In this document: in pieces, positions 1 to 4,126 of the stretch
How positions within the stretch are numbered: the first letter of the stretch is position 1
How the letters are laid out: each line of letters opens with the position of its first letter
Assembly: GCA_964609965.1 (NCBI GenBank)
Contig: CAZSTS010000040.1
Location: 1 to 7,081 of the forward strand
From: JAHJDR01 sp964609965
Lineage (GTDB): Bacteria > UBA10199 > JADGCS01
Length of the DNA stretch: 7,081 bases
Direction of reading: 5' to 3'
Made by a program: the position numbers and the translations under genes
Notes under the pieces: generated by a model
What the model saw: only the letters and a program-made list of their open reading frames with translations
Told to the model about the DNA's origin: nothing
Databases searched by the model: none

Positions 1-32
1 GACTCTCATCCCTCATTTTGGCCAATTACACA
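1..32. mobile_element. Probable end of an insertion sequence (IS21-like), extending left of the window
   Basis: The minus strand read into the putative element starts TGTGTAATTGGCCAAAATGA. It begins with TG, and the plus strand correspondingly ends in CA at 31-32, as expected for IS21-family termini. The GGCCAAAATGAG core resembles the subterminal repeats of that family as I remember them. The DUF4956 reading frame stops exactly inside this sequence (TAA at 28-26), which supports an insertion junction near 32/33. Only one copy of the core is visible and no transposase lies in the window, so the family call is tentative. It differs from the IS-like end at the right edge and would be a different element. 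Confidence 0.35.
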
Positions 33-223
33 AAATTATTTACACTCCCAAAATAAGAGATAAAATAACTCTTTCGACGATAGATGGGATAAAAAATGAG
101 TCGAATAATAATAAAAATGACAATGAGATCAAATCCAAACCTTAAAAGGATTTCACCTACACCTCTAAAATCAATCAAAGAGTTACCAAATAATTTAATA
201 GCCTCTAGGTTTTCTAATAACAT
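26..223 (-). CDS. DUF4956-family membrane protein, C-terminally truncated fragment
   Basis: A 65-residue product beginning MLLENLEAIKLFGNSLIDFRG. One hydrophobic segment follows (FDLIVIFIIIRLIFYP, roughly residues 31-46) and then a basic stretch YRRKSYF. This order (amphipathic start, LRFGF, membrane helix, RLIFYPxYRRK) matches the N-terminal part of DUF4956 membrane proteins. Those are normally around 200 residues with several membrane helices, so most of the protein is missing. The break coincides with IS-like sequence at the window edge, so I regard it as an interrupted gene or contig-edge fragment. The ATG at 223 is preferred over an upstream GTG at 238: it is preceded at good distance by GGAGGG, which lies in the last codons of the VTC gene. 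One base separates that gene's TAA from this ATG, implying translational coupling. DUF4956 genes commonly neighbour VTC-domain genes, which supports the assignment. Function is unknown; a membrane partner of the VTC enzyme is an inference. Confidence 0.7.
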   Translation of the reverse strand: MLLENLEAIKLFGNSLIDFRGVGEILLRFGFDLIVIFIIIRLIFYPIYRRKSYFISYFGSVNNFV

Positions 224-224
224 T

Positions 225-1010
225 TTAGTACCCTCCACTGAGTTTTTCTAAATTCATTATGCGCCTTTTGAAACGACCAACCTTAGAAGGTTTTTCTAGC
301 AATGCAATACCCGTACAATATTTACTAAAGGTCTTTGGGTATATTCCTTCTTCTTTAGCTGCCCTAATAAAAGGAGAGCACAACGAAAAATCAGCCTGTT
401 TGACTTCTGCCACGACTATACCTTCAAGAGTCTTCTCATGACCAGAAATATTTCTATACATGATATCAGTATCAACAGTGATACGTTCCTTTAATATATT
501 ACTCGAAAAAGTGATGCGCGAAAACATGACCCAGAGCTTAGGTTTTATGAGATCTAAATTAATGCCAGCTCTTTTAGAAAGCGCTGCCCTTGTCGTATTT
601 TTAATCTCCTGGGTCATCTCAGTCACCAAAGATTCTTGCTTAAAACGATCTTTTAGGGTTTTTCGTTTATTATTCTTAAACTTAACTTCCCAGTAATTTA
701 ATTCTGAATCAACGTATTGGCGACACCTTAATTTATGCCTGTTTAATTTACGATTATGATGTTGTTGATAGAAAAGAAACTCGTCAGTATCAAAATAGAG
801 ATTTTTGTATGAGAATACCCTCTTACCTTCAATTTCTAATATTTTATATACAGGCTGAATTCGTTCTAATAAGGAGTTGAGTTTTTCTTTTTGTAAAACG
901 AATTTAGTGTCATGCCTTTTTAACAGTTTGACCAAACTCTTTAAGGAGCTAAGATCTTCTAAAGCAGTGGGTTCAAAGTTTTCGATTATATCTTTTGATT
1001 TCGTCATCAT
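225..1010 (-). CDS. VTC-domain (polyphosphate polymerase-type) protein
   Basis: A 261-residue cytosolic protein of the CYTH/triphosphate tunnel metalloenzyme fold, VTC branch. Visible tunnel-strand motifs in order: RHDTKF (32-37), YFDTDE (72-77), RHKLRCRQY (91-99), EVKFKNNKRK (108-117), FSRITF (163-168), RITVDTD (176-182), VAEVKQ (200-205, acidic E202 and basic K204) and KYCTGI (230-235). These alternating Arg/Lys and Glu/Asp residues line the tunnel that binds triphosphate and metal in family members. Eukaryotic Vtc4 makes polyphosphate from ATP; for bacterial homologues the reaction is mostly predicted. There is no signal peptide or membrane segment. Length is normal for the bacterial single-domain form. 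The start is one of two adjacent ATGs (1010 or 1007) and no clear Shine-Dalgarno precedes either. It is followed after one base by the DUF4956 gene, and divergent from the DUF2490 gene with only 38 bp between starts. The family call is solid; the substrate is not shown by sequence. Confidence 0.85.
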   Translation of the reverse strand: MMTKSKDIIENFEPTALEDLSSLKSLVKLLKRHDTKFVLQKEKLNSLLERIQPVYKILEIEGKRVFSYKNLYFDTDEFLFYQQHHNRKLNRHKLRCRQYVDSELNYWEVKFKNNKRKTLKDRFKQESLVTEMTQEIKNTTRAALSKRAGINLDLIKPKLWVMFSRITFSSNILKERITVDTDIMYRNISGHEKTLEGIVVAEVKQADFSLCSPFIRAAKEEGIYPKTFSKYCTGIALLEKPSKVGRFKRRIMNLEKLSGGY

Positions 1011-1023
1011 TTTTCTGTATTAT
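995..1023 (+). promoter_or_regulatory. Candidate sigma70-type promoter of the DUF2490 gene
   Basis: TTGATT (995-1000) and TATTAT (1018-1023) are separated by 17 bp, giving four and five matches to the -35 and -10 consensus hexamers. Transcription would begin near 1030, about 19 bases before the ATG at 1049. The -35 box lies within the first codons of the divergent VTC gene, so this promoter overlaps that coding region. In an AT-rich region such matches arise by chance, hence moderate confidence. No equally good promoter for the VTC gene was found in the reverse direction. Confidence 0.4.
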
Positions 1024-1048
1024 TCTGCATTCTTATTTCAAAATATAT

Positions 1049-1720
1049 ATGAAAACCATAGCAAAACTAATACTATTTGTCTTTTTATTTTCTCTCTACA
1101 CTGGATTGGATGCAAAAGCTTCTGAATTCAAGCTTTGGACTGAGTCTGGCATTAGATACAAAATCAATAAAAAGTTTACTGTGGGTTTTGATCAAAAATT
1201 TAGGTTAGACAATGACGCACAAGGTATCGAATCTATTGGCGAAGAATTCTTCCTTAGATTTAGATTGTCTCGTGTTGTACGCCTCAGTGGCGGTTACCGA
1301 TTTACTATCGAACCTCTTACTTCACACAAAAATTATTGGCATAGATTCTATGTAGATTCTCGTTTTCGTCTGAGGTTAAAACGCTTAAGATTGGACTACC
1401 GTATTCGCTATCATGAAGAATTCGGGAGTGAGCTTAAAACAGGTGGTAGAGAGTTTACGATGGAGCACACTCTGAGAAACAAGATTACTGCCAGCTTAAA
1501 TTTAAAAAAAGGTTTCAGCCCTTTTGTCTCGGCTGAGTTGCATGGCAGGTTTGCTGATAATGATGGATTTCTCCATAAGTGGCGCTTTTCAGCAGGCCTT
1601 GATTATTCTTTCAAAAGAAACACCTTTAGCCTTTATTACATTGGAGAAGACATGCTCAATGGAGACACCACCACTCCCTTTGCAAACATCCTAGGTCTCA
1701 GTTATAATTACTCTTTTTAA
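1049..1720 (+). CDS. Outer-membrane beta-barrel protein, DUF2490-like
   Basis: A 223-residue exported protein. Residues 1-24 form a classical Sec signal peptide (MKTIAKL, hydrophobic LILFVFLFSLYTGL, then cleavage after DAKA). The mature part is rich in alternating aromatic/hydrophobic and charged residues, as in transmembrane beta strands: FKLWTESGIRY, FTVGFDQKFRL, EEFFLRFRLSRVVRLSGGYRF, FYVDSRFRLRLKRLRLDYRIRYHEEF, FSLYYIG. It ends LSYNYSF, a C-terminal aromatic beta signal used by the BAM assembly machinery. The FKLWTESGIRYKI opening and YHEEF/LDYRIRY pattern fit DUF2490, a family of small barrels of unknown function. I chose ATG 1049 over an in-frame ATG at 995 because only 1049 puts the signal peptide at the N-terminus and the upstream extension overlaps the divergent gene. 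There is no clear Shine-Dalgarno. The product implies an outer membrane, so the host is diderm. No functional link to the VTC gene is shown beyond the shared short divergent region. Confidence 0.75.
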   Translation: MKTIAKLILFVFLFSLYTGLDAKASEFKLWTESGIRYKINKKFTVGFDQKFRLDNDAQGIESIGEEFFLRFRLSRVVRLSGGYRFTIEPLTSHKNYWHRFYVDSRFRLRLKRLRLDYRIRYHEEFGSELKTGGREFTMEHTLRNKITASLNLKKGFSPFVSAELHGRFADNDGFLHKWRFSAGLDYSFKRNTFSLYYIGEDMLNGDTTTPFANILGLSYNYSF

Positions 1721-1826
1721 TAATCAAAATAACCTCCAACCACACTTATCCTTTAATCATTTTTTTGCTAATTATTTACTATACGAAAGCATCGAATTAG
1801 CATAATGAGTCACTCCAACTTTTAAA

Positions 1827-1832
1827 AAGGAG
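1827..1832 (+). promoter_or_regulatory. Ribosome binding site of the SPFH gene
   Basis: AAGGAG sits seven bases before the ATG at 1840, a strong Shine-Dalgarno that fixes the start of the SPFH gene. It contrasts with the divergent VTC and DUF2490 genes, which lack one. The 119-bp gap from the preceding stop shows no GC-rich terminator hairpin and only weak promoter-like matches (TACTAT at 1777-1782 without a convincing -35). Confidence 0.75.
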
Positions 1833-1839
1833 TTTTCAT

Positions 1840-2667
1840 ATGGTAAATGGAGTAGAACAAGATATCGATATTTATGTCAGGAAGTATAAAAAATATCTTC
1901 CCTTAATTGTAGCCGGACTAATCGCTTTGGTTGTCATTACTAATGGATTTTTTACTATCCAACCCGGAGAAGTGGGTCTTAAGGTTCGACTAGGAAAAAT
2001 AGTCGATTCCTATTCAGAAGGACTTTATTTTAAAATTCCTTTTATTGAAAAAATTGATCGATTCAGCATTCGAATTCAACGTGCCGACATCAAAACATCG
2101 GCATTCAGTAATGATATGCAAACGATCGTTGTTGATATGGCGATCAACCATAGAATCGAAAAAGGCACTGTGGTATCCATTTATCGAAACCTCGGACCAG
2201 CCTATGTAAAAACTGTAATTGACCCAATCACTCAAGAATCTGTTAAATCTATTACTTCTAAATACTCAGCAGAAAAAATCATTTCAAACCGAGCTGAAGT
2301 AACTCGTGAGATGGATCAGATCGTTAAATCGCGTTTAGATAAAAAACAAATTATCGTAACCGATCTTTCCATTACAAATTTTGAGTTTACACCTGATTTC
2401 CTAAAATCAGTTGAGGACAAACAAATTGCAGAGCAAATGGCTAAAAAAGCCGAAAAGGACGTTGAACGAGTCAAAAAAGAAGCTTTGCAGGTGATTGAAC
2501 GTGCACGAGCCGAAGCAGAATCATTAAAGCTCCAACGTGAAGCGGTTTCAGCACAACTTATTGAACTCAGAAAAGTCGAAGCTCAAATCAAAGCAATCGA
2601 CAAGTGGGACGGTAACTTGCCCCAATACACGGGTGGTGGCGCTGTACCATTTATCAATGTGAAGTAG
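1840..2667 (+). CDS. SPFH/prohibitin-family membrane protein
   Basis: A 275-residue protein of the stomatin/prohibitin/flotillin/HflK-C superfamily. Residues 1-19 form a polar N-terminus, and 20-38 a single membrane helix (LPLIVAGLIALVVITNGFF). The SPFH domain then spans about 38-195, beginning with IQPGEVGLKVRLGKIVDSYSEG and containing the family-typical EGLYFKIPFIEKID, then TSKYSAEKIISNRAEVTREM and VTDLSITNFEFTPDFLKSVEDKQIAEQ. A charged, Ala-rich coiled coil follows (about 190-250). The conserved prohibitin-type tail KAIDKWDGNLPQYTGGGAVPFINVK closes the protein. The size fits bacterial prohibitin homologues. Members oligomerise into ring or cage assemblies on the membrane and often modulate FtsH-type proteases or lipid microdomains. 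No HflK partner, NfeD or protease gene is adjacent, so the specific role is not shown. It is followed 15 bp later by the end of the convergent flavin oxidoreductase gene. Confidence 0.9.
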   Translation: MVNGVEQDIDIYVRKYKKYLPLIVAGLIALVVITNGFFTIQPGEVGLKVRLGKIVDSYSEGLYFKIPFIEKIDRFSIRIQRADIKTSAFSNDMQTIVVDMAINHRIEKGTVVSIYRNLGPAYVKTVIDPITQESVKSITSKYSAEKIISNRAEVTREMDQIVKSRLDKKQIIVTDLSITNFEFTPDFLKSVEDKQIAEQMAKKAEKDVERVKKEALQVIERARAEAESLKLQREAVSAQLIELRKVEAQIKAIDKWDGNLPQYTGGGAVPFINVK

Positions 2668-2682
2668 ATCTTCCGGATCTCT
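2666..2682. terminator. Possible compact bidirectional terminator between convergent genes
   Basis: AGATC and GATCT (2666-2670 and 2676-2680) form a 5-bp stem around TTCCG, followed on the plus strand by CTTTAT. It overlaps the stop codon of the SPFH gene and fills the 15-bp gap between two converging genes. The stem is short and the T run weak, so this is only a candidate. Confidence 0.25.
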
Positions 2683-3630
2683 TTATAACAAGCTAGCCTC
2701 TTTTACCATTCGATCAAACAACTCTTTCACTGTTGGGATGTCATGGATCATGCCTACGCCCTGCCCGCAGGAAATGATGCCGATATCTAGATTCCCTGTT
2801 TCATACATTTCTCTGGCCTTTGAACCAGCTGCTGCCTCGTAAATCTCTAAAGGATTTTCCGGCTGACTGGCTTCGATCTCTAAAACCTTTTTTGCTGCCA
2901 CATTATCCCAAACACGGTGCGTGCTACCAAGAGATCTCATAATAAGCACAGTATCGATCTCACTCGCATTCACAAGCACTTGTTTGAGATTATCGTGAAT
3001 GGGACATTCTTTTGTTGCCATGATTCGTGTTCCCACAACCACCCCTTGTGCCCCTAAGGCTAAAAGAGCAGCCAGGCCACGACCATCAGATACACCCCCA
3101 CCAGCAATCACTGGCACATCAACTGCATCTACGGCTGTTGGCGTCATCACAAAAGTGCCAATATCGAGTTTTCCTGTGGCTCCACCATTTTCGTAACCCA
3201 CTACTTCGATCATGTCAGCACCCAGGCTTGCTGCTTTTTTGGCATAGCGAATGCCAGCGCATTTATGAATCCATGTGACTCCTGCTTCTTTAAAAATGGG
3301 AACATATTCTTTAGGAGCAGCGTGACCAGAGGTCTCGATAATTTTCACACCTTCATCTAACATCACTTTAATATATTCTTCTTGGTCAGTGGGCATGAGA
3401 GCAGGAAAAAGGTTAACATTCACAGCAAAGGGTTTATCTGTGAGTTTCCTTGTTTTTTGAATCGCTTTTTTGAGCTCCTCTTTTGTTTTATAAATAGCAC
3501 TCGCCAAAATCCCCAACCCCCCTGCCTCAGAGCAGGCTGCAACAAACTCTGGCGTAGTAATATTCATCATAGTACCCGCAAAAATCGGGTATTTGATTTT
3601 CAATTTTTCAGTTACGATGGTTTTTAGCAT
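2683..3630 (-). CDS. NAD(P)H-dependent flavin oxidoreductase, nitronate monooxygenase/FabK superfamily
   Basis: A 315-residue FMN-binding TIM-barrel protein. N-terminal LKIKYPIFAGTMMNITTPEFVAACSEAGGLGILAS (about 10-44) is the family opening. FAVNVNLF (68-75), IIETSG (97-102) and WIHKCAGIRYAKKAASLGADMIEVVGYENGGATG (120-153) follow. The FMN phosphate site is VIAGGGVSDGRGLAALLALGAQGVVVGTRIMAT (174-206), with GGG 177-179 and GT 200-201. Then come TKECPIHDNLK and a C-terminal GNLDIGIISCGQGVGMIHD segment. In nitronate monooxygenases and FabK the loop reads like GGH with a catalytic His; here it is GGA (A151). Nitronate oxidation is therefore doubtful and the substrate is unknown. The start is ATG 3630: it gives the standard N-terminus, whereas ATG 3687 would add 19 non-family residues across the promoter region. 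The superfamily is secure; the product name should stay generic. It converges on the SPFH gene and is divergent from tRNA-Gln. Confidence 0.85.
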   Translation of the reverse strand: MLKTIVTEKLKIKYPIFAGTMMNITTPEFVAACSEAGGLGILASAIYKTKEELKKAIQKTRKLTDKPFAVNVNLFPALMPTDQEEYIKVMLDEGVKIIETSGHAAPKEYVPIFKEAGVTWIHKCAGIRYAKKAASLGADMIEVVGYENGGATGKLDIGTFVMTPTAVDAVDVPVIAGGGVSDGRGLAALLALGAQGVVVGTRIMATKECPIHDNLKQVLVNASEIDTVLIMRSLGSTHRVWDNVAAKKVLEIEASQPENPLEIYEAAAGSKAREMYETGNLDIGIISCGQGVGMIHDIPTVKELFDRMVKEASLL

Positions 3631-3637
3631 AGAAATA

Positions 3638-3670
3638 CCTATATTGACCCCAAAAGCACCAGTCAATATA
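3638..3670 (-). promoter_or_regulatory. Candidate promoter of the flavin oxidoreductase gene with an overlapping operator-like inverted repeat
   Basis: On the minus strand TTGACT (3666-3661) and TATAGG (3643-3638) are 17 bp apart, five and four matches to the sigma70 boxes. A perfect 9-bp inverted repeat, TATATTGAC (3640-3648) and GTCAATATA (3662-3670), overlaps both boxes. Arm centres are 22 bp apart, about two helical turns, as for a dimeric repressor. Transcription would start at about 3631, next to the ATG at 3630, so the message would be nearly leaderless. Alternatively the real promoter lies elsewhere. Confidence 0.4.
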
Positions 3671-3671
3671 T

Positions 3672-3682
3672 CCTGAGTCAGG
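3672..3682. promoter_or_regulatory. Perfect 11-bp palindrome between divergent promoters
   Basis: CCTGAGTCAGG is a perfect palindrome around one central base. It lies between the candidate -35 boxes of the flavin oxidoreductase gene (3661-3666) and of tRNA-Gln (3689-3694). It could be a regulator site, but one short palindrome is weak evidence. Confidence 0.2.
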
Positions 3683-3688
3683 TACAAA

Positions 3689-3716
3689 TTGACAGCCTAT
3701 TATTTCTTGTCGTAAT
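3689..3716 (+). promoter_or_regulatory. Promoter of tRNA-Gln
   Basis: A perfect -35 hexamer TTGACA (3689-3694) is followed after 16 bp by CGTAAT (3711-3716, four matches to the -10 consensus). Predicted initiation near 3723 leaves a leader of about eight bases before the mature tRNA 5' end at 3731, a typical arrangement for a single tRNA gene trimmed by RNase P. Confidence 0.55.
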
Positions 3717-3730
3717 AGGGTTTCCACTAT

Positions 3731-3801
3731 TCGGGGATCGTCTAATGGTAGGACTGCGGACTCTGACTCCGCCAATCTAGGTTCGAATCCTAGTTCCCGA
3801 A
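3731..3801 (+). tRNA. tRNA-Gln (anticodon CUG)
   Basis: The 71-nt sequence folds as a full cloverleaf. The acceptor stem is TCGGGGA (3731-3737) with TTCCCGA (3794-3800), with one G-U pair. The D stem is GTCT/GGAC with loop AATGGTA. The anticodon stem GCGGA/TCCGC holds loop CTCTGAC, so the anticodon is CTG at 3763-3765. The T arm is CTAGG-TTCGAAT-CCTAG (3777-3793), and the discriminator base is A3801. The weak U1-A72 pair is typical of tRNA-Gln. It decodes CAG. The CCA end is not encoded (CTC follows), so a CCA-adding enzyme is needed. It is followed immediately by an intrinsic terminator that starts eight bases after the tRNA end. The tRNA 3' end is repeated further downstream. Confidence 0.95.
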
Positions 3802-3865
3802 CTCTTCGACTCGCGTTGCTCGCTCAGAGCAAGCGAGTTTATTTTGTTATTTGAGAGGATTCGAA
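3785..3865 (+). repeat. 81-bp perfect direct repeat, copy 1 (includes the 3' end of tRNA-Gln and its terminator)
   Basis: These 81 bp are identical base for base to 3970-4050. The copy starts in the tRNA T loop (GAATCC), covers the last 17 nt of the tRNA (T-stem and acceptor 3' strands plus discriminator) and contains the whole terminator. It ends with GAGGATTCGAA, which is antisense to the T-arm sequence GTTCGAATCCT. Perfect identity of non-coding sequence implies a recent duplication or active homogenisation. The copy is followed by a 93-bp segment absent after copy 2. Confidence 0.95.
3809..3848 (+). terminator. Intrinsic terminator of tRNA-Gln
   Basis: A long hairpin: ACTCGC (3809-3814) pairs with GCGAGT (3833-3838) and TTGCTC (3816-3821) with GAGCAA (3827-3832). 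G3815 is bulged and the loop is GCTCA. The T-rich tract TTTATTTTGTT follows. The 12-bp GC-rich stem and U tract directly after the tRNA make a convincing rho-independent terminator. Its sequence also belongs to a palindromic repeat family seen again at 5559-5589. Confidence 0.8.
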
Positions 3866-3958
3866 CAGATTTTGGCGCCGAGCAAGCGAGGATAAGTGAG
3901 CGTATGCGAACGAAAGCCAAAATTTGCGGCTTCGAGCGAATAGGTGTATGCCGTAAAA
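3866..3958. repeat. 93-bp segment inserted in the first tRNA-tail unit
   Basis: This stretch lies between the end of the 81-bp repeat and the linker TGAGCGAGAAG (3959-3969). After copy 2 the corresponding linker TGAACGAGAAG (4051-4061) follows directly, so these 93 bp are either inserted in unit 1 or deleted from unit 2. The segment has an inverted repeat, ATTTTGGC (3869-3876) and GCCAAAAT (3916-3923). It repeats GAGCAAGCGAG (3880-3890), a word also in the terminator stem at 3827-3837, and has several GAGCG/GCGA words. No open reading frame of note is present. It may be a small non-autonomous palindromic element; its mobility is not shown. Confidence 0.5.
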
Positions 3959-3969
3959 TGAGCGAGAAG

Positions 3970-4050
3970 GAATCCTAGTTCCCGAACTCTTCGACTCGCG
4001 TTGCTCGCTCAGAGCAAGCGAGTTTATTTTGTTATTTGAGAGGATTCGAA
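3970..4050 (+). repeat. 81-bp perfect direct repeat, copy 2 (orphan tRNA-Gln 3' end plus terminator)
   Basis: Identical to 3785-3865 at an offset of 185 bp. Here it is not preceded by a tRNA body: GAATCCTAGTTCCCGAA is an orphan T-arm and acceptor 3' strand attached to the linker GCGAGAAG. No partner acceptor or anticodon arm lies upstream, so this is not a second tRNA. With the linker to 4061 it defines a 92-bp unit, and the next, decayed unit begins at 4062. Confidence 0.95.
3994..4033 (+). terminator. Second copy of the tRNA terminator hairpin
   Basis: Identical to the terminator at 3809-3848, carried on the second 81-bp repeat. It would stop any transcript reading through the first terminator, and it also separates the tRNA unit from the convergent Fic gene downstream. 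Confidence 0.65.
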
Positions 4051-4079
4051 TGAACGAGAAGGAATCCCATTCCCGAGCA
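4050..4079 (+). repeat. Decayed third tRNA-tail remnant
   Basis: Bases 4050-4067 match 3958-3975 at 17 of 18 positions (ATGARCGAGAAGGAATCC), an offset of 92 bp. They continue as CATTCCCGA, a shortened version of the tRNA 3' end TAGTTCCCGA. GGATTC (4042-4047) and GAATCC (4062-4067) can pair around a 14-nt loop. Similarity is lost beyond this, so it is a truncated or diverged unit, not a full third copy. Confidence 0.6.
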
Positions 4080-4126
4080 AAGATTCCTGTGGTTTAACTT
4101 TTGATCTTTCTCTGGATGGAGTTATC

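Noticed and set aside
995..1048. Upstream start (ATG 995) for the DUF2490 gene
   Set aside because: It overlaps the divergent VTC gene and would bury the signal peptide; ATG 1049 gives a standard Sec signal.
2014..2235. Minus-strand open frame inside the SPFH gene
   Set aside because: Antisense to strongly conserved SPFH coding sequence, no ribosome binding site and no recognisable product.
2999..3278. Plus-strand open frames inside the flavin oxidoreductase gene
   Set aside because: Low-complexity Pro/Arg/Thr-rich or His/Leu-rich translations antisense to a clear conserved gene; shadow frames.
3631..3687. Upstream start (ATG 3687) for the flavin oxidoreductase
   Set aside because: The extra 19 residues are not family-like and would run through the predicted promoter and inverted repeat.
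3785..4050. CRISPR array
   Set aside because: There are only two full repeats, each 81 bp and containing a tRNA end and terminator; no short regular repeat-spacer pattern and no cas genes.
3970..4050. Second tRNA-Gln gene
   Set aside because: Only the T-loop-to-discriminator part is present; no acceptor 5' strand, D arm or anticodon arm lies upstream.
3785..4079. attL/attR of a genomic island at tRNA-Gln
   Set aside because: The copies lie only 185 bp apart with no integrase or cargo between them. It is kept as one possible origin of the array but not as an annotated element.
4060..4088. Terminator hairpin for the Fic gene
   Set aside because: AGGAATC and GATTCCT form a 7-bp stem around a 15-nt loop, but no T run follows on the minus strand and the left arm is part of the tRNA-tail remnant.
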